64,000 bases of DNA from Corella eumyota (Eukaryota; Chordata; Ascidiacea; Phlebobranchia; Corellidae), in assembly GCA_963082875.1 (NCBI GenBank), contig OY720102.1, positions 13,924,990-13,988,989 of the forward strand, given 5' to 3'. The position numbers and the translations under genes are program-made. Shown piece by piece: positions 24,703-38,264 of the stretch; the stretch's first letter is position 1; each line of letters opens with the position of its first letter. Below the pieces are notes generated by a model. It saw only the letters and a program-made list of their open reading frames with translations, was not told the DNA's origin and did no database searches.

Positions 24703-25872
24703 CTAGCAAGAAAAAAGCTCCATGCGAAGAAAGGGAAAACCACGCCATGTTTGTGGATACAATCGAACATAGCGAGCTCTTATAGGTTCAGGAAAGTTGT
24801 TGAACTTGTAACCATCGTTGTTCTTGTTTCCACTGAAGACCTATAAAAAGATTTAACGTAATAATATTCAGGTTTTGTTTAAGATATTAATTATTGTAAT
24901 TAAACTTTTATAATTTTAATAATCGCGCATTGTTCATTGCTTCACATTTAACTTAAAGGGACTGCAACATGCAAAATAAAAATGTTGATAAAGGGCTAAA
25001 AAGAAAGCTGTTTTTAAGTAAGTTAAGTACTAAAAACTGCTTTCCAAGCTACTTCGTACGCTGGGACCAAAGTAGCTACGTTCGGCCTTAAGAAAACAGT
25101 AGATTATAACTTGCGTTAAATTAAAAACTCGGTTAACATTTTTAGACCAAAATATATAACTTTTACTAAAAAACAGAAAGCATGTCGCAGAAATTTAAAA
25201 CTTTATTGTTAAAAACCACGAATAATTAAGTTTTGTAACAAGCTATGACATCACAAAACAATTGAAATGGGGATTGTTTAAACAATGGTTTGCTTGGTTA
25301 TTATTATCTAGCTTGTAAACAACACACAACTTTTAAAAACAAGTTTTGGTGATTTTAATTAAAACATTTTTAATTAAGTAAACTTTTTTAAATTAATTAA
25401 CACCAATTAATTAAAAACTGTTTCTAAACTTTAATAAGTTCAACAAAATAAATTTTCGTTTTAAATTTAAGCTTACCAGATCATTTCCATTATTTTGGAT
25501 GAACTGCATATCTGATGTACTGGACCCATAAGATATCTTATAGCTGGTCACCCAATAAGAACTATAGGGATCTCCTTGTGTCCCAACTCCTGTCACTTGA
25601 TTTGATGTCTTGAGGTCAATTTGGATCCATTCCCCAACCCTGTCTAATAATTTAAATAAAACAATGTTAATGTTTATTTTCCACTAATTACAAAAGTTGT
25701 GAAACTTATAAGATAGCAAATAATTCCAACAACTTACCTTCATCAGGTGCCCAACCATTGGCACGAGCATCCAACCTTGCTTTATGTGGTAAGAAAGCGC
25801 CCCAATAAGAACTGGCTGTGATGTCACTATCCGGTATTCTTCCATCTTTTAACCCAAGCGCACAAAAACTAG
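24703..25872 (-). pseudogene. Partial collagen/F5/8C gene copy, exons 2-4 only
   Basis: F5/8 type C (discoidin) exons at ~25872-25738 (LKDGRIPDSDITASSYWGAF), 25643-25477 (RVGEWIQIDL, VTSYKISYGSS) and 24840-24703 (ARYVRLYPQTW, LRMELFSC then stop). The frames are open and phases agree with the full copies at 28.4-31.2 and 50.8-54.7 kb. The first exon, with signal peptide and collagen repeats, is absent: homology stops near 25,890. The base pair before exon 2 is TG rather than AG, so the normal acceptor is lost. It therefore looks like a 5'-truncated duplicate. Sequence differences in the TQGDPYSSYW loop show it is the most diverged of the three. Confidence 0.8.
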
Positions 25873-26040
25873 CATAAAAAAAGAAACCCAAAAATAACTT
25901 TTCTGCAACATTTACTTTAACTTTTTTTTTCTGGCAACTTTAAAGTAACGTTTTTTTAACGTTTTGAAAGTTATAATAACGTTGGGTGTTAGCTGGGAAT
26001 GCATTATTTGTATATTTGAAGGCAGCTGGCTGCTAAGATG

Positions 26041-27390
26041 TCTCTGGGAGCAATTTCGCTATTCAACGAAAAATTTAAAGGCAAAAGTATTTATTCCTAT
26101 TGAATTTAATAGAAAATTAAGAAGTTTATCAGACTTGGCGTAATGGCATCGGAGTTTTGGTTATTTTTTTTGTATACTGGATTTTCCATGCTCAAGAGTA
26201 AAAGAATATTGTGCAAGGCAAAATTTAATCATTTTATAAAATTTGCTATAACATTAAGGTTTTTAGTTTCTACTGAAACTAAACCCAGTGACATATTATG
26301 GTCTTCACAACTCCTACAACAATTTGTAGAATCTACAGTTTATGGGAATGCATTTGTAACATACAATATTCACAGTTTATCACACTTGGCTGGCGATTAT
26401 AAAAACTTTAGGTCATTGGATTTAATTTGTTGTTTTCCATTTTAAAGTTATCTAGGACGTCTTAAAAATTGTGTTCGATCTGGATTTAAGCCCCTGCAAC
26501 AGGTAGCAAATTATGCTCATTTTCTAAATAAAAATATTCAAAAGACCATTGAAAATAACAAAGCTCCAACCCAAAAAGGTTTACGTGAGTATGGTGTTGA
26601 AGGATGAATTTCCTGTAGCCCATTAAAACAAAATAACCATTAGAAAATGTACAATTAGAAGACAAACCGAAGGAGACAGTACAGTACTTTTTTGAGTCCT
26701 GTAAAGTGGCTGAAGTGTGCGTATTGTTATAGATAATAAAAAAAATATATTTTATTTTAAAACAATATAAAAAAGTGGAAAATCTTTTTAATCACCCATG
26801 TCCATCAGTAGATGTGGTGGTATTTTTAGTATATTGTTTATCCAATAATTATTCTATTTTAAAGATGTCAAGCAAGCAAAGCAAATGTTTATGTATTCCT
26901 TACAAAAAAGTTTGTTGCATGTACTTTAGTTCACATGCTGTAATTGTTGAAATTTTAATTTCATAACGAAAAAGTACTTTAAAGGTTGTGATATTTTAAT
27001 AATACCGAAAATCTTTTTTTAAGATTTTTGTATTAAATATGAAAAGTTATACGTGTGTTAAATTTGAAAATCGAACCACTGATGTAATTCCAGAACAGTG
27101 GATGTTATCCCCCACTGAGTGCTTGTGGCCCCCATCATCAAGCAATGCAAACTTTCAAATGATTGTGTCGAATAGAATTAGTTCAAAAGGATTGGAAGGC
27201 ATTTTCATGTGCCATACTTTGCCAAGCTTGCAAGTTTTTTGTGTTTACAAATCAATATTTTCATTAACAACAACATATTTATTTAGCTACTAAGGATAAG
27301 TGTGTGAGAAGGGCTTATGCCGCAACTAATTTGGAAACTGAGTCGGAAGAATCCTCTCAAAATTACAAGCTTAAATAAACTAAAGCCGGT
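26041..27390 (+). mobile_element. DNA transposon remnant, Tnp2-like transposase end plus accessory ORF
   Basis: At 26041-26640: FNRKLRSLSDLA, EFWLFFLYTGFSMLK, VTYNIHSLSHLAGDYKNF and SYLGRLKNCVRSGFKPLQQV, which match the C-terminal region of transposase-like proteins common in fish and cnidarians. At 27039-27380: TTDVIPEQWMLSPTECLWPP, then CVRRAYAATNLETESEESS, the usual neighbouring ORF with a VPxxW...CxWPP motif and a tyrosine/arginine tail. Stops interrupt the transposase frame (before MASEFW and after CCFPF). No terminal repeats were found. It is not the same subfamily as the transposon at 14-21 kb. Confidence 0.65.
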
Positions 27391-27722
27391 CGCAATATTC
27401 AGGAATACTTTAGGTTTTTTCGTAAATAATGTAACAGTAAATGAACCATAAACAATGCTTTAAATGGGAAACTTTTTAGAGATTACTTGTCAGAATCTGA
27501 AAAACATTTTAAATTTCGTGTGCCACAGTTGCCGTTTTCTCGAAAAAGAACTTTTAAAAATTCATCACCAGAAATTGATATATGAGGAAGCGGCATACTT
27601 CGTCCGGTTTAATTTCAATGTATAATGCATATATAAATCTTGGATGTTTAACCGGTGATTATCCGGGGGACATAATATGGGCCTTGGAAATAGGGGGATA
27701 ATTCGAAAAATTGCTGACTGGG

Positions 27723-28103
27723 TAGGGCCATTACCTTCTTTGTTTGACCCAGTTACATCGATGTGTTTGCTTGCTGGTCCGCAAATCAGTAGTAATCGTA
27801 ACAGCACTAACTTTTTGTTCAATCTCACCTTCTAATCCTTCCCACACCTCTGTTTTAAGAGCAGGTAGTATTGTGCGGGATGGTATTTTAAACCTGGGCT
27901 CTAGAACTTTCATAAAATCTCTAAAACCTTCGTCATTTAAAACCTTTCGTCAATGAAAATGACTGCAAATTTTTAATATTATAACTTCTTTTGTTGCCTG
28001 GACAGCCACTTGAAATAACTAATTTGCATTTATTACACATTGCTTTACTTTCACTATCTTTGATTACAGTCTTTAACCAAATATTAGACCTACGATTTGA
28101 CAT
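27723..28103 (-). mobile_element. hAT transposase fragment with BED zinc finger
   Basis: Minus-strand frame from the ATG at 28103: MSNRRSNIWLKTV, then CNKC in a BED-finger context, then FMKVLEPRFKIPSRTILPAL and ITTDLRTSKQT, which match the N-terminal part of hAT/ZBED transposases. It stops at the border of the duplicated segment. The paired copy is at 50134-50520. It has a frame change between the finger and the PSR motif. No terminal repeats are seen. Confidence 0.75.
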
Positions 28104-28381
28104 TGCAGTAACTGTTCACTTGAAAATAGAAAATTTAAACATTACTACTATAGACTTTGTTACATTATGTTTATTTACACATTTAATAAACCCAACTAGT
28201 ACAGCCTTAACATTTTAGAACATTTAAAGAATTTTATTTTTCGTAAGATTTAATTAAAATAACACGGATTATTTGTTCAAAATTACAAAATTAATTAGTT
28301 TACAAGTGTAATATATAAAATAACTGAAGAATTTTAATTAACAACTAATTAAACTAATTAACCGAAAGAAATATGTGATTA

Positions 28382-31197
28382 CTAGCAAGATAAAAGCTCC
28401 ATGCGAAGGAGGGGATCACGATACCAGGTTTGTGGATACAATCGAACATAGCGAGCACTTATAGGTTGAGGAAAGTTGTTCAACTTGTAACCATTTCTAT
28501 CTTCGTTACCAACAAAGACCTTAAAAAAGATTTAATATAATATTTAACGTAATAATATTCAAGTTTAAGATAATAATTATTTAAATTTTATAACTTTAAT
28601 AATCGCGCGTTGTTCATCGCTTCACATTTAACTTAAAGGGACTGCAACATGCAAAATAAAATGTCTATAAGGGGCATTGTGACGTGTTTGCGGGCCCCTG
28701 ATTACAATCTAAATGGCTTATTTTTTGCCCAAAAGTTACAGATTTTTGCTATTTTAAATAAAAAAAATGTTACGACGCTGCTTAAATTTAAGTTATCGAC
28801 TTTATATTTAAGTTGTGCATAATTTAAGCTTAAGCTTTCGTGTTGACACTGGTTTTTAGGGAGCTAAAACAGCGTCCATAGCAACGTGATATAAATACGT
28901 TTTATGTCTTGCAAAAACAGTTTTATGGACATAAATCACAACCACAAAATTAAATGTAGCCTGCACTTCAAAAAAACCTGTTTTAAATTAACACTAAGGC
29001 TAAAAAGGAGGCTGTTAGTTAGGTACTAAAAACTGCTTTCCAAGCTACTTCGTACGCTAGGACCAAAGTAGCTACGTTCGGTCTTAAGAAAACAGTAGAT
29101 TATAACTTGCGTTAAATTATAAACTGACAACTTATTTACTACTTGGAAAAAACATTATTTACTACTTGAAAAAAAAACAAGTAGTAAACCCCATTTGTGG
29201 CTAAAAATGTAAAAGAAAGTCAGCACTGGAAAATAATAAAACTGAAATACAATATCGGTAAAAAATTGTGATCCAGTTTAGCCTTAGAACCTGTAGAATT
29301 TAAAAAAACATCAATATTGCTATATTGGACATGTTTTAATAAAAAATCGTTTTTCCAGTTAAACAACGACTGAAGACCGAGTACAAACATAAGAAAACCC
29401 ACATAAATATTTTATACCGGTTCACGGGATTTTTACAATGTCAATTTTTAAAATTACAAAACTTATCTTTTAAATTAATAAAAAATTTAAAACTGTCGCA
29501 GACCCTTTATTGTTAAAAACGACAAATAATTAAGTTTTGTAACAAACTATGACATCACAAAAAATTAGAATAGGGATTGTTTAAACAATGGTTTGCTTGG
29601 TTATTACCATCTAGCTTGTAAACAACACACGACTTTTAAAAACAAGTTTTGGTGATTTTAATTAAAACATTTTTAATAAAATAAACTTTTTTTAATTAAT
29701 TATCCCCAATTAATTAAAAACTGTTTCTAAACTTTAATAAGTTCAACAAATTAAATTTTCGTTTTAAATTTAAGCTTACCAGATCATTTCCATTATTTTG
29801 GATGAACTGCATATCTGCTGTACTGGGCCCATAAGATATCTTAAAGCTGGTGACCCGATAAGAACTACGTGAACTTCCTTGTGTCACAACTCCTGTCACT
29901 CGAGTTGATGTCTTGAGGTCAATTTGGATCCATTCCCCAACCCTGTCTATTAATTAAAATAATGTTAATGTTTATTTTCCACTAATTACAAAAGTTGTGA
30001 AACTTTATTATAAGATAAAAAATAATTCCAACAACTCACTTTGTTTAGGTAACCAACCATAGGTATGAGCATCCAACCTTGCTTTAGGTGGTGGAAAAAT
30101 GATGTCATAATAAGAGCTAGCTGTGATGTCACTATCCGGTATTCTTCCATCTTTTAACCCAAGCCCACATACACTAGCTATAAATATTTAGGTTCATGTT
30201 TATTTAGAATCAATCTTATAAGTTAACATGATTTAGCTTAACTCATAAATATTTAAATTGTAAAATTAAATATTACAAAATGTTTATAAATTGTTATATT
30301 GTCTGCTTACTGTTAGAACCTCGTAACTTAAAATTTGACAAAAAATATAAATTTAGCGGCATTAAAAAAATGATTTAGTTTGTAATGAAAAAAAAACTTT
30401 TTACTAATTGTTTATTTGATTTTTGAACTTTAAATAACCTTGTATTTTAAGTAAAAAGATCAAGTGGTTAAAGTTTTGTTAACATACAAATGTTGTTTAA
30501 TTAAAACTGGTTGCGATTTAAAAAAAAACAAAAATTTTAATTTATAAACAGAAAAAATTTCAGTAGATATTAAAAAATACAAATTTTAAAAGCAGCGTTT
30601 TTTGAGCATAGATTCTATAAAACATTTAAAGTTATTTAAATTAAAAATTTATTTAATTAAAACTGACATAATAACTTAACATCGTTTGTTAATATAATAA
30701 CTAAATATCTATGATATAATTAATTTGACAGATAAGTTTTAGCACTTAAAAATGCCACTGTATTAAGTATACTTGTTTATATAAGTAACAAATAAACCAT
30801 ACAAAATATACTTGCAAGGTTTAAAAAGTTATTTAATTGTCTTAAGATTGTTTTTATTTAAGTTTTGAGGTTCTAGCAGTAAGCCGATGATATTATTATT
30901 ATTTAACAAATGTAAAGTGACCAAAATACCTGCTTTATCAGGAAAAACTCTTTTTAATATTGCAACAATTTCATCATGACACGAACACCCTCCAGTAGCC
31001 CCAATTGGCCCAATTTCACCCCTTGAACCTTGTTCACCCTTCGCTCCAGCAGGGCCAAGCTTGCCTGGTCTCCCTTGGGTTGACCTTAGCTCCCTGAAAG
31101 CGGGACTATCGGGGCTTGCATTAAAACAAACTTTGTTTTTTCTGGATGCAGCTAAGCATAACCAGAAGCACAAAAACATAAATATTTTTAAACTCAT
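28382..31197 (-). CDS. Secreted collagen-like protein with F5/8C (discoidin) domain, intact copy
   Basis: Four exons, 31197-30930, 30177-30040, 29946-29780, 28519-28382, join in phase to 236 codons plus stop with GT/AG introns. Residues 1-~18 are a signal peptide (MSLKIFMFLCFWLCLAAS). Ten Gly-X-Y triplets follow (GRPGKLGPAGAKGEQG...), then a CSCH cluster and a short amphipathic neck (EIVAILKRVFPDKA). A complete F5/8C domain comes last, opening with CGLGLKDGRIPDSDITASS, through RVGEWIQIDL and VTSFKISYG, to ARYVRLYPQTW and a final Cys; the first and last Cys are the usual disulphide pair. A collagen stalk with a sugar- or lipid-binding head parallels ficolins and collectins, so a secreted multimeric lectin is plausible, but the ligand is unknown. 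The start is the ATG before the signal peptide. Confidence 0.85.
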
Positions 31198-31734
31198 TTC
31201 AGCAAGTTTCAAGTTACAATTGTTTTATTCTAAACTCATTTAACAAGCTAGTTATACTTTTGTTATTAATATTTATCACAAATGATTAAAAATATATTTT
31301 CGTCTGTTGCGACATTTTTGTATCAAAACACGCAGATACCAAAACGCGCCAAAAATTATATCTTAATTAATCATCAAATCGGCTGTTATTTAAAAATAAA
31401 TTTTAAACGAGATGTGACGACACTAAGACGTAACAAAAAAAACGCATTAAAATACTTATTCGAAATGTTATCTAATAAGATTTGAAGCGGCAGTAACCTA
31501 AACTGTTTGAGTGTTAGTCTCTGACTGTTTGAATGGAAATGTAAAGTCGCCTCATTTTTCTCGTATATATAGACATACAGTCAGAAGCTTTACGATATCT
31601 ACTTATGACAATTCTTAATTAACTTAATAACCATACAACGTTAATATTTGTAAACCTAAACAATTTTATCTAGTAACGCATTCAAATATCTTTTAAAATT
31701 TAATTGTGATGTCATAATCTACTAAAGTGACGAT

Positions 31735-33300
31735 ATAGCCCGCTAACGGAGCCGCAAAGCGAGTCAGCTATTGTGGCATGCAACGAGGTTTCCCATAACA
31801 GCGTTAAAAATGTAGAACTTTTCAAGATTGTGCCAGTTAAAGTGTGGGGCAACAATCAAAGTAATTTTGTGAACACTTTTCTGGATAACGGTTCAGATAC
31901 AAGTATTTGTACTGCAAGCCTTGCAAAGAAATTAGAAGGAAACAAAAGAACACACCGAACTTTATACAGTAAATTAAGTAACTAGTCATGGGAGCCGAGT
32001 TGACTCACTGTGTGTAAAGGAGGTCAAACCGAATCGTTTATTGTCAAAGAGGTTTTGGCACTTGATCATTTTGTCAATATAGGTGACAGCATTACAACCA
32101 AGAAAGTGGCAAACATGTATCCGCATCTGCGTGCCCTAAAGTTTCCTGAACTTAAAACAAAATCAGTGGAGCTACTTCTGGGAAACAATGTTCACGATGC
32201 ATTCAGGGTTTCTGAATGGCGTTACGGCAAAAAGTGCCAGCCTTTTGGCCCGCATACGGTGTTGGGTTGGACGTTGTTTGGCTCAGACCTTAACCCAAGA
32301 AAATGGCTGACACTATGAAATTGGATAACTCTGGAAAAAGAATTAGAAGTTAATTGCAAACCTTAAAACTTTTAGTCAATATAGGGAAGAAATCGATGAA
32401 TATGTAAAATAAGGACATGGGACTGTATTAGCTAATAGGAATTGTGTAAACGATATAACGTGGTATATACCACACCACTCTAAGTTCATAATAGTGTTTG
32501 ATTGTGTTGCAAAACACTGCGTTGTTTTTTTTAATGACGTTTTATAACAGGGACTTTACTAACAGCTTCGTGGAAGTGCTTTTACGATCCGGGTCCAGAA
32601 CTACATATTAACACTTGGAATAATTGGCTTAACACTCTTGTTAATTGAGAGAACATTAGTATACATAGATGTTTTAAACCTTAATATTGATTATCGTTGT
32701 ATTTAGTTTTATCGCTGAAAGAACTGAAGCCCGGTTTTAGTCAAAGGCAATATGTACGTTGGTGGCAGGCTACATAATTCAACCGTCCTCTAATCACCGA
32801 ACATCCGATGATTCTTCCATCTAACCAGGTTGTAACCGAGCTTATTGTAACAAAGTATCATGGCATGGGCATTCAGTAACAATGCATGTCTTGTCCCCCA
32901 TTGATGGCTGAGGTGGAACGAATTTTAAACAGCAGACCTCTGGTGCCACTCAGCGACGACTGCAAGGATGAATTGGCATTGATGCCAAGTATGTTGCTGA
33001 ACAATGGACAACGACCTGCCTCCAGACACGTTTATCAAGGAAGATAGTTACAGACGATCTTGGAGGTTCTACTTCTTGCTGATCAATTTTGGGGGAAATT
33101 GACAAAGGAGTATTTGACTTTGTTACAATTGCGACAAAAATGGCTTCAGCCGATGAGGAATTTCACGATTGGCGACTTTTTTGTTAATGAGAACGCGAAG
33201 AGTGGTTTGTTAATGAGAACGCGAAGAGAGGACTCTGACCGAAAGGGATCATCAAGAAGTTAGACAAGAACGGGATGGTGCGCCGTGTCCAGTGGATATG
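31735..33300 (+). mobile_element. BEL/Pao retroelement fossil, copy 1
   Basis: Parts seen: a Pao-type aspartic protease region (VPVKVWGNNQSNFVNTF, then a DNGSDTSIC active-site block; the partner copy has DDGSDTSIC), a following conserved block (PFGPHTVLGWTLFGSD), and the C-terminal integrase/DUF5641 region (LNSRPLVPLSDD, FWGKLTKEYL). The reverse transcriptase is not recognisable. It is broken several times and old. It was present before the segment duplicated, since the partner copy at 54955-56700 has the same layout. Confidence 0.8.
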
Positions 33301-34030
33301 CTACCTTAACCTGAGACAAAGTTTGCCTTCTAGAAGGGGTCGCATAAATTCTGTATTTTCTATGTTTTTTGTGTTTACGCCTGCCTCACAGTTTTCTTCT
33401 TTACACATTTTAAAAAAAGAAATATTTAAAAAATTAACATATATATTTATCTTAACAACCGGTTAAAACTTTTTTAACTATTATACTTTTCGCCAAATTT
33501 TATTTTAAATATCGGTAAAATATGTTCTTGCGTTAAAAGTATACGCGGGCTTAACGCTGCAGGCTCCCCGCAGTTTAATAAAAAATTTTGCAGGCCGAAA
33601 GCTATTAGTCGTAAAATTTTGCAGGCCAGAAGCACCCGTCTTTAATCTGTTTATAAAAAGGTTTTTGAGACAAAAATCTTCAAAAAAAAAAATATTCTAA
33701 AAACCAACATATGTCATTAACGTAACAACCAATAAAAACTTTTATATACACTGTACTTTGAGCAAAATTTTTATTTTATTTTAATTATCGGTAAAATATG
33801 GTCTTACGCTGACTTTATACACGGGAATTTCATCGCCGACTTCCCGCCGTATTTTGCAGGACAAATCTTTTGGCAACTCTTTAAACGTTTTATTCTTTGT
33901 GTTTTAGTATATAAATTTATATACATTAACACGGGCAATAACTAATAACATATTTATGCACATTCTTCAGTGTAAAAAATGATAAATTAATGCCTTTTCT
34001 TCAAATATTGTTTAGAAATACGGCCCTATT
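33301..34030. other. Sequence between the BEL fossil and a foldback element
   Basis: AT-rich. Two related stretches near 33,510-33,650 and 33,780-33,880 share GGTAAAATATG(T/G)TCTT and TTTTGCAGG words and may be ends of another degraded element. No gene is seen. Confidence 0.4.
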
Positions 34031-34079
34031 TCGCAAAATACGTGATATCATAATGCATCGTCTTGCGTCACCTAAAAGC

Positions 34080-34370
34080 GCGCGCTTTCAAATTATTTTT
34101 TTATAGGTTTTAGTTTGTAAAATTAAAAAATAAATTGACACAGGAAAAGAAAGATAACATGTTCTTGCACATTATTCTTTAAAAAAACTATTAATTTACT
34201 GCTTATTTTATTTCAAATACTGTCTAAAAAACTGTATAAAACTACGCGAAAATAAAATTTCTCGCGGTAATTAAAATGCGAAATCCCCGCTGTTCTAAAA
34301 AAAATCTTCGGGCTGAAGTGTTTGATTACCTTTTTGGTCAGTTCGCTGGACGTAAAAACTTACAAATAAG
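34080..34370. mobile_element. Foldback MITE, copy 1 (one arm degraded)
   Basis: The right arm (ACGCGAAAATAAAATTTCTC, CCCCGCTGTTCTAAAAAAAA, CTTCGGGCTGAAGTG) and the inner part match the copy at 57165-57510. The left arm is largely unrelated here. Confidence 0.6.
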
Positions 34371-34975
34371 GAAGGCCGAAGTAAGGTTTAACATACAAGT
34401 AGACTTTCGCTTTTATACTTAATTTGTTAATTAAATACTTTGTAGTTTGTGTTTCGTATCATATAGTTTTTGTCGCATTTTTGTTTTAATTAAGTGTGGC
34501 CTTCTTATCGATGCCCATCTTTACAGCGTATTCTATTGGGGTTTAATAATTGTTTAAGCCATAGTAAGAGTTTATTAGATCCTACATTATTCAAGATATA
34601 AACTGCAGTCAACTAATCAAAAATTTTTCGCCAGACTCATCTCGCGGTGCTGCGATTTTTTTTAATTATTCCTCCTTTCTAGTTATATAGCCCATGAGTC
34701 ACCTTTGTTATCTACGCCAACAAAAACTGATTAAATAGAATCTGACAACAACCTTACTTTAAAATAAAATTAAAATGTACGACCCTGAGCCCCACTGTTT
34801 AAAAATAAGTTCTGTTTATAAATTCTGGTATTTTTTCGTAAAGTAATTCTATATATACCTTAGCCTAGCAATCAAAATGCGATCCCAGCTCTTTTATAAA
34901 TGCTGGTTTGAAACAGGTAGAAAAAGGCAATCTTTAAATTTAGGAGAATTAGTCACAAGTTTTTTTTGAATATAT
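34371..34975. other. Gene-free interval
   Basis: 34,500-34,540 matches 57,668-57,704 of the second duplicate; the rest is missing there. No gene or element is recognised. Confidence 0.45.
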
Positions 34976-35229
34976 CTTTATCCTCGATGTGGAAGGTCGA
35001 TTGCGCTAACTAAACATAGAGTTACCAAATCTCCAGTTGCATTTAACAGTTTTGGATATTATAGATTATAATTGCCCGGTAATTATGCTGCTGATTAAGT
35101 GCTGACTCAGCAGGAGTTTTCACCGTTTATAGCACTTTACTCGAGGGCGCTACAGCATAAGAGCAGTGGGGATTAAACCCACGACATCATGTTGGTGCAG
35201 CAAATGTTCTTACAACTACACCACGCTGC
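34976..35229 (-). mobile_element. tRNA-derived SINE, copy-1 specific
   Basis: Tail TTTATCCTCGATGTGGAAGG to head complement CAACTACACCACGCTGC. It lies in the part of copy 1 that has no partner in copy 2. Confidence 0.9.
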
Positions 35230-35835
35230 TAAATGTTTAATAATTACCAATAATTATTATTTTTTCAAATTATATAAAAACCAAAAAAACATTTAAAAAA
35301 AATGTGTCCTGTTGCTAGGACATCGAACTAAAATTAAAAGCAACAAAATGTAAATAATCTAAAAACCAAACCAACTTTTAAACAACGAAATTTTCAAGTT
35401 AATTTTATTACATTTTAAAGCAGTTAGTTATCCCATACCAAACAACTTGGTAGTTTACATTAAACTGAGTATTTTCAACATGGTGGTGTCAGCTAAATAT
35501 GACGCAAAACCTGATGACGAATATTTATTTAAATTGTAAGCGAATATGTTATAAGGTTGTTGAACTTGGTTAATCATTTATAATATCGATAAATAAAAAT
35601 AGTTGGTATCAGCTAGAACAAATATTGATGGCTGTATAACAGGAAGTTCTTTATAACACTTGATGTTTTTATAAGGTCGATATGAGCTGTGATTGCAAAA
35701 ATTCTTCAAAATATTTACGCAATGTTTGCAAAATTCTCAGTAAATTTGTGTTTACTGAATTTCAACTTTTTGCAAACCTTGAACTAAAGTCCATATAATA
35801 AACATGTTGTTTACATGTATAATTATTTACTAACT
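35230..35835. other. Gene-free interval
   Basis: AT-rich sequence without recognisable genes, directly before the satellite array. Confidence 0.45.
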
Positions 35836-36165
35836 TTCAGGCCTTCCACGAATGCTACAAAATGCCAGCAGTGGGAATCAAACCAAGGATCTCAGGCCTT
35901 CCACAAATGCTACAAAATGCCAGCAGTGGGAATCAAACCCAGGATCTTAGGCCTTACACGAATGCTACAAAATGCCAGCAGTGGGAATCAAACCCAGAAT
36001 CTCAGGCCTTACACGAATGCTACATAATGCCAGCAGTGGGAATCAAACCCAGGATCTCAGGCCTTACACGAATGCTACAAAATGCCAGCAATGGGAATCA
36101 AACCCAGAACCTCAGGCCTTACACGAATGGTAAAAAATGCCAGCAGTGGGAATCAAACCCAGCCT
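35836..36165 (+). repeat. 55-bp satellite, 6 units
   Basis: The unit is a shorter form of the 57-bp SINE-derived repeat: AATGCTACAAAATGCCAGCA, GTGGGAATCAAACCCAG, AGGCCTTACACG. The paired array at 57707-58230 has 9-10 units, so the copy number changed after duplication. Confidence 0.92.
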
Positions 36166-36276
36166 TTTCAACCAAAAATCAATTTATAGAAATCATGTCT
36201 TTAACATTTAAATATTTAAAATTGTATAAGCATAGTTGCATAAAAACAAAAACACTTTCTACAGTATTTTAATAAT

Positions 36277-36658
36277 TAGTGATGTGCCGATCGCCGTTTT
36301 TTTGGGATCAGATAGCGATCGAATAACGTGACCGAACAATCGGTAACTTTATCGTCACTAAATACAAAAAAATTGACCCTGTATGTTAAACACTTCTACT
36401 TATTCACACCTTTGTTTAAATATATAACCGTAATATTCAGTATAATTTACAAGAACTAAAAACAATTTTACTAGCGCGGAAATAAAGCGCTGTAAAAGTT
36501 TATGTAATCTATGTGGTTAAGGCATGTAAAGTGCGTGTTTATTTGTGACGTAAAATTAAATGTGACATAATTACCGATCTGCCGATTTGATCGGGTGATC
36601 GCAAAATACCTTCAAAAATCGGCGATTTGCGATCACCATTTTGATTAGCACATCACTA
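36277..36658. mobile_element. hAT-type MITE, 382 bp
   Basis: Starts TAGTGATGTGCCGATC and ends AGCACATCACTA, with a perfect 8-bp duplication TTAATAAT at 36269-36276 and 36659-36666. It has no coding sequence. It is the same family as 4459-4867 and the same insertion as 58346-58550. Confidence 0.92.
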
Positions 36659-37156
36659 TTAATAATTTGTATTTTCGAAAAATAATCTTAAAAAATAGAT
36701 GATATCAATTTTATAGTTTTCTAAAATTTTAAAAGAAGTAACAAAAACAAAAAATATTAATTTCAGAAATATAAAACAATAATAATTTCTCATAAAATAT
36801 GGAGTAATTATAAAGTAAGGGAATACAAAATCCTAAAAGTAATAAAAACTGTAAAATTAACATTTAATAAAATTAAAATATTGTCATGATAAAATTTTTT
36901 AAATTTATAAATGTTTAACATAATTCAAAAACTTTTTTTTTCAATTTAAAGTTTTGTTTTATTAACTATCGTTTCACTTTTTTCACTTCAATGCTTATGT
37001 GCGGTGAACCACGCAGAAGAGAAATTTGAGTAAACAAAAAGAAAAAAGAACCTAAAATTAGAAAAAAGTTTTCGTAAAAACTAACTAAAAAAAATAAATT
37101 AAACCAGGTTTAAAAATCAAACTATATAAACCAATAAATTACTATTTAAAAAACTT

Positions 37157-37398
37157 GGCTTTGCTGCATGAGGTCCTGGGTTCGATTCCCACTGCTCTCA
37201 AGCTGTAACGTTATTGAGTAAGGTGCCATAAACAGTATAAACTCCTGCTAAGCCAGCACTCAATCAGCAGCATAATTATCGGACAATTATAATCTATAAT
37301 ATCCCAAACTGCCACAGGCAACTCGAGACTGGGTCAGGGTAACAAAGGTTACTCCATGTTTAGGTCGTAAAGTTGACCTTCCCACATCGAGGATAAAC
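37157..37398 (+). mobile_element. SINE in a transporter intron
   Basis: From GCTTTGCTGCATGAGG (inner head) through B box GGTTCGATTCCC to CCCACATCGAGGATAAA. The A-box half is missing, as in the paired copy at 59210-59447. Confidence 0.85.
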
Positions 37399-38000
37399 AT
37401 GTATAAAGAAAAAAAAACTTACTAGCTAAGTAAAATCCTGGGTAAACGATGTACAGTGCTTCCCTGAAACCTAAAACTTTGATCATAGGTGGTACTATAA
37501 GAGGGGCATTCCCTCCAATATTATTGATCACAAAAATAAACATAGCGATCGCTGTCGCGCGTGACTGGGCAGGAAAGAACTCAACCAAAACAGTGAACAA
37601 AACTCCGAACCACATTTCCGCTGTGTTTTAAATAAAATTTTATTACAATAAAGTCATCTCGAAACTGGTTTGGGGTAACTGTTGTTACTCTTAAAAAAAT
37701 ATGAAATATTTACCGAATAAATAAGCTCCAAAGAGCGAAATAAAAGCATAAGGCGGAGAAAAGTAAAGAGTTCCCGCCGCTAGAGGGCAGGCTATTGCTT
37801 GACTAACGACCAAAACCCACAATCTTGTTCGTACACCTAAAAGAATTTAATTTAAAATTAAAACCCCCCAAAAAAATGGAATATTTCTAAATACAAATCT
37901 ACAAAATTTGTGTTATATTAATAATACTGCTAATTTACACATAACGGGACTTTTATATTAACCCCCTTACACCCTATCCCTTAAATCTGTTTTTTTGTAC

Positions 38001-38264
38001 TTATTTATTCTCGATGTGGGAAGGTCAAATGAACAACCTAAACATAGAGTAACATCAGTTACCCCGACCCGGTCTCAAGTTGGCAGTTTGGGATATTATA
38101 ATTGCTCAATAATTAAGCTGCCGATTAAGTGCTGGCTCAGCAGGAGTTTATATTGTTTATAGTGCCTTATTTAAGGGCTCTACAGCATGGAAGCTGTGAG
38201 GATCGAACAACGAAACTTATGTAGTAAACACAAGGGTTTTGATCACTACACCATGCTGCTATCC
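38001..38264 (-). mobile_element. SINE in a transporter intron
   Basis: Tail TTTATTCTCGATGTGGGAAG to head complement CTACACCATGCTGC. Paired with 60044-60302. Confidence 0.88.

Noticed and set aside
27565-28218. Plus-strand and overlapping frames around the hAT fragment
   Set aside because: They are shadows; the minus-strand frame carries the BED finger and the PSR/TTD motifs.
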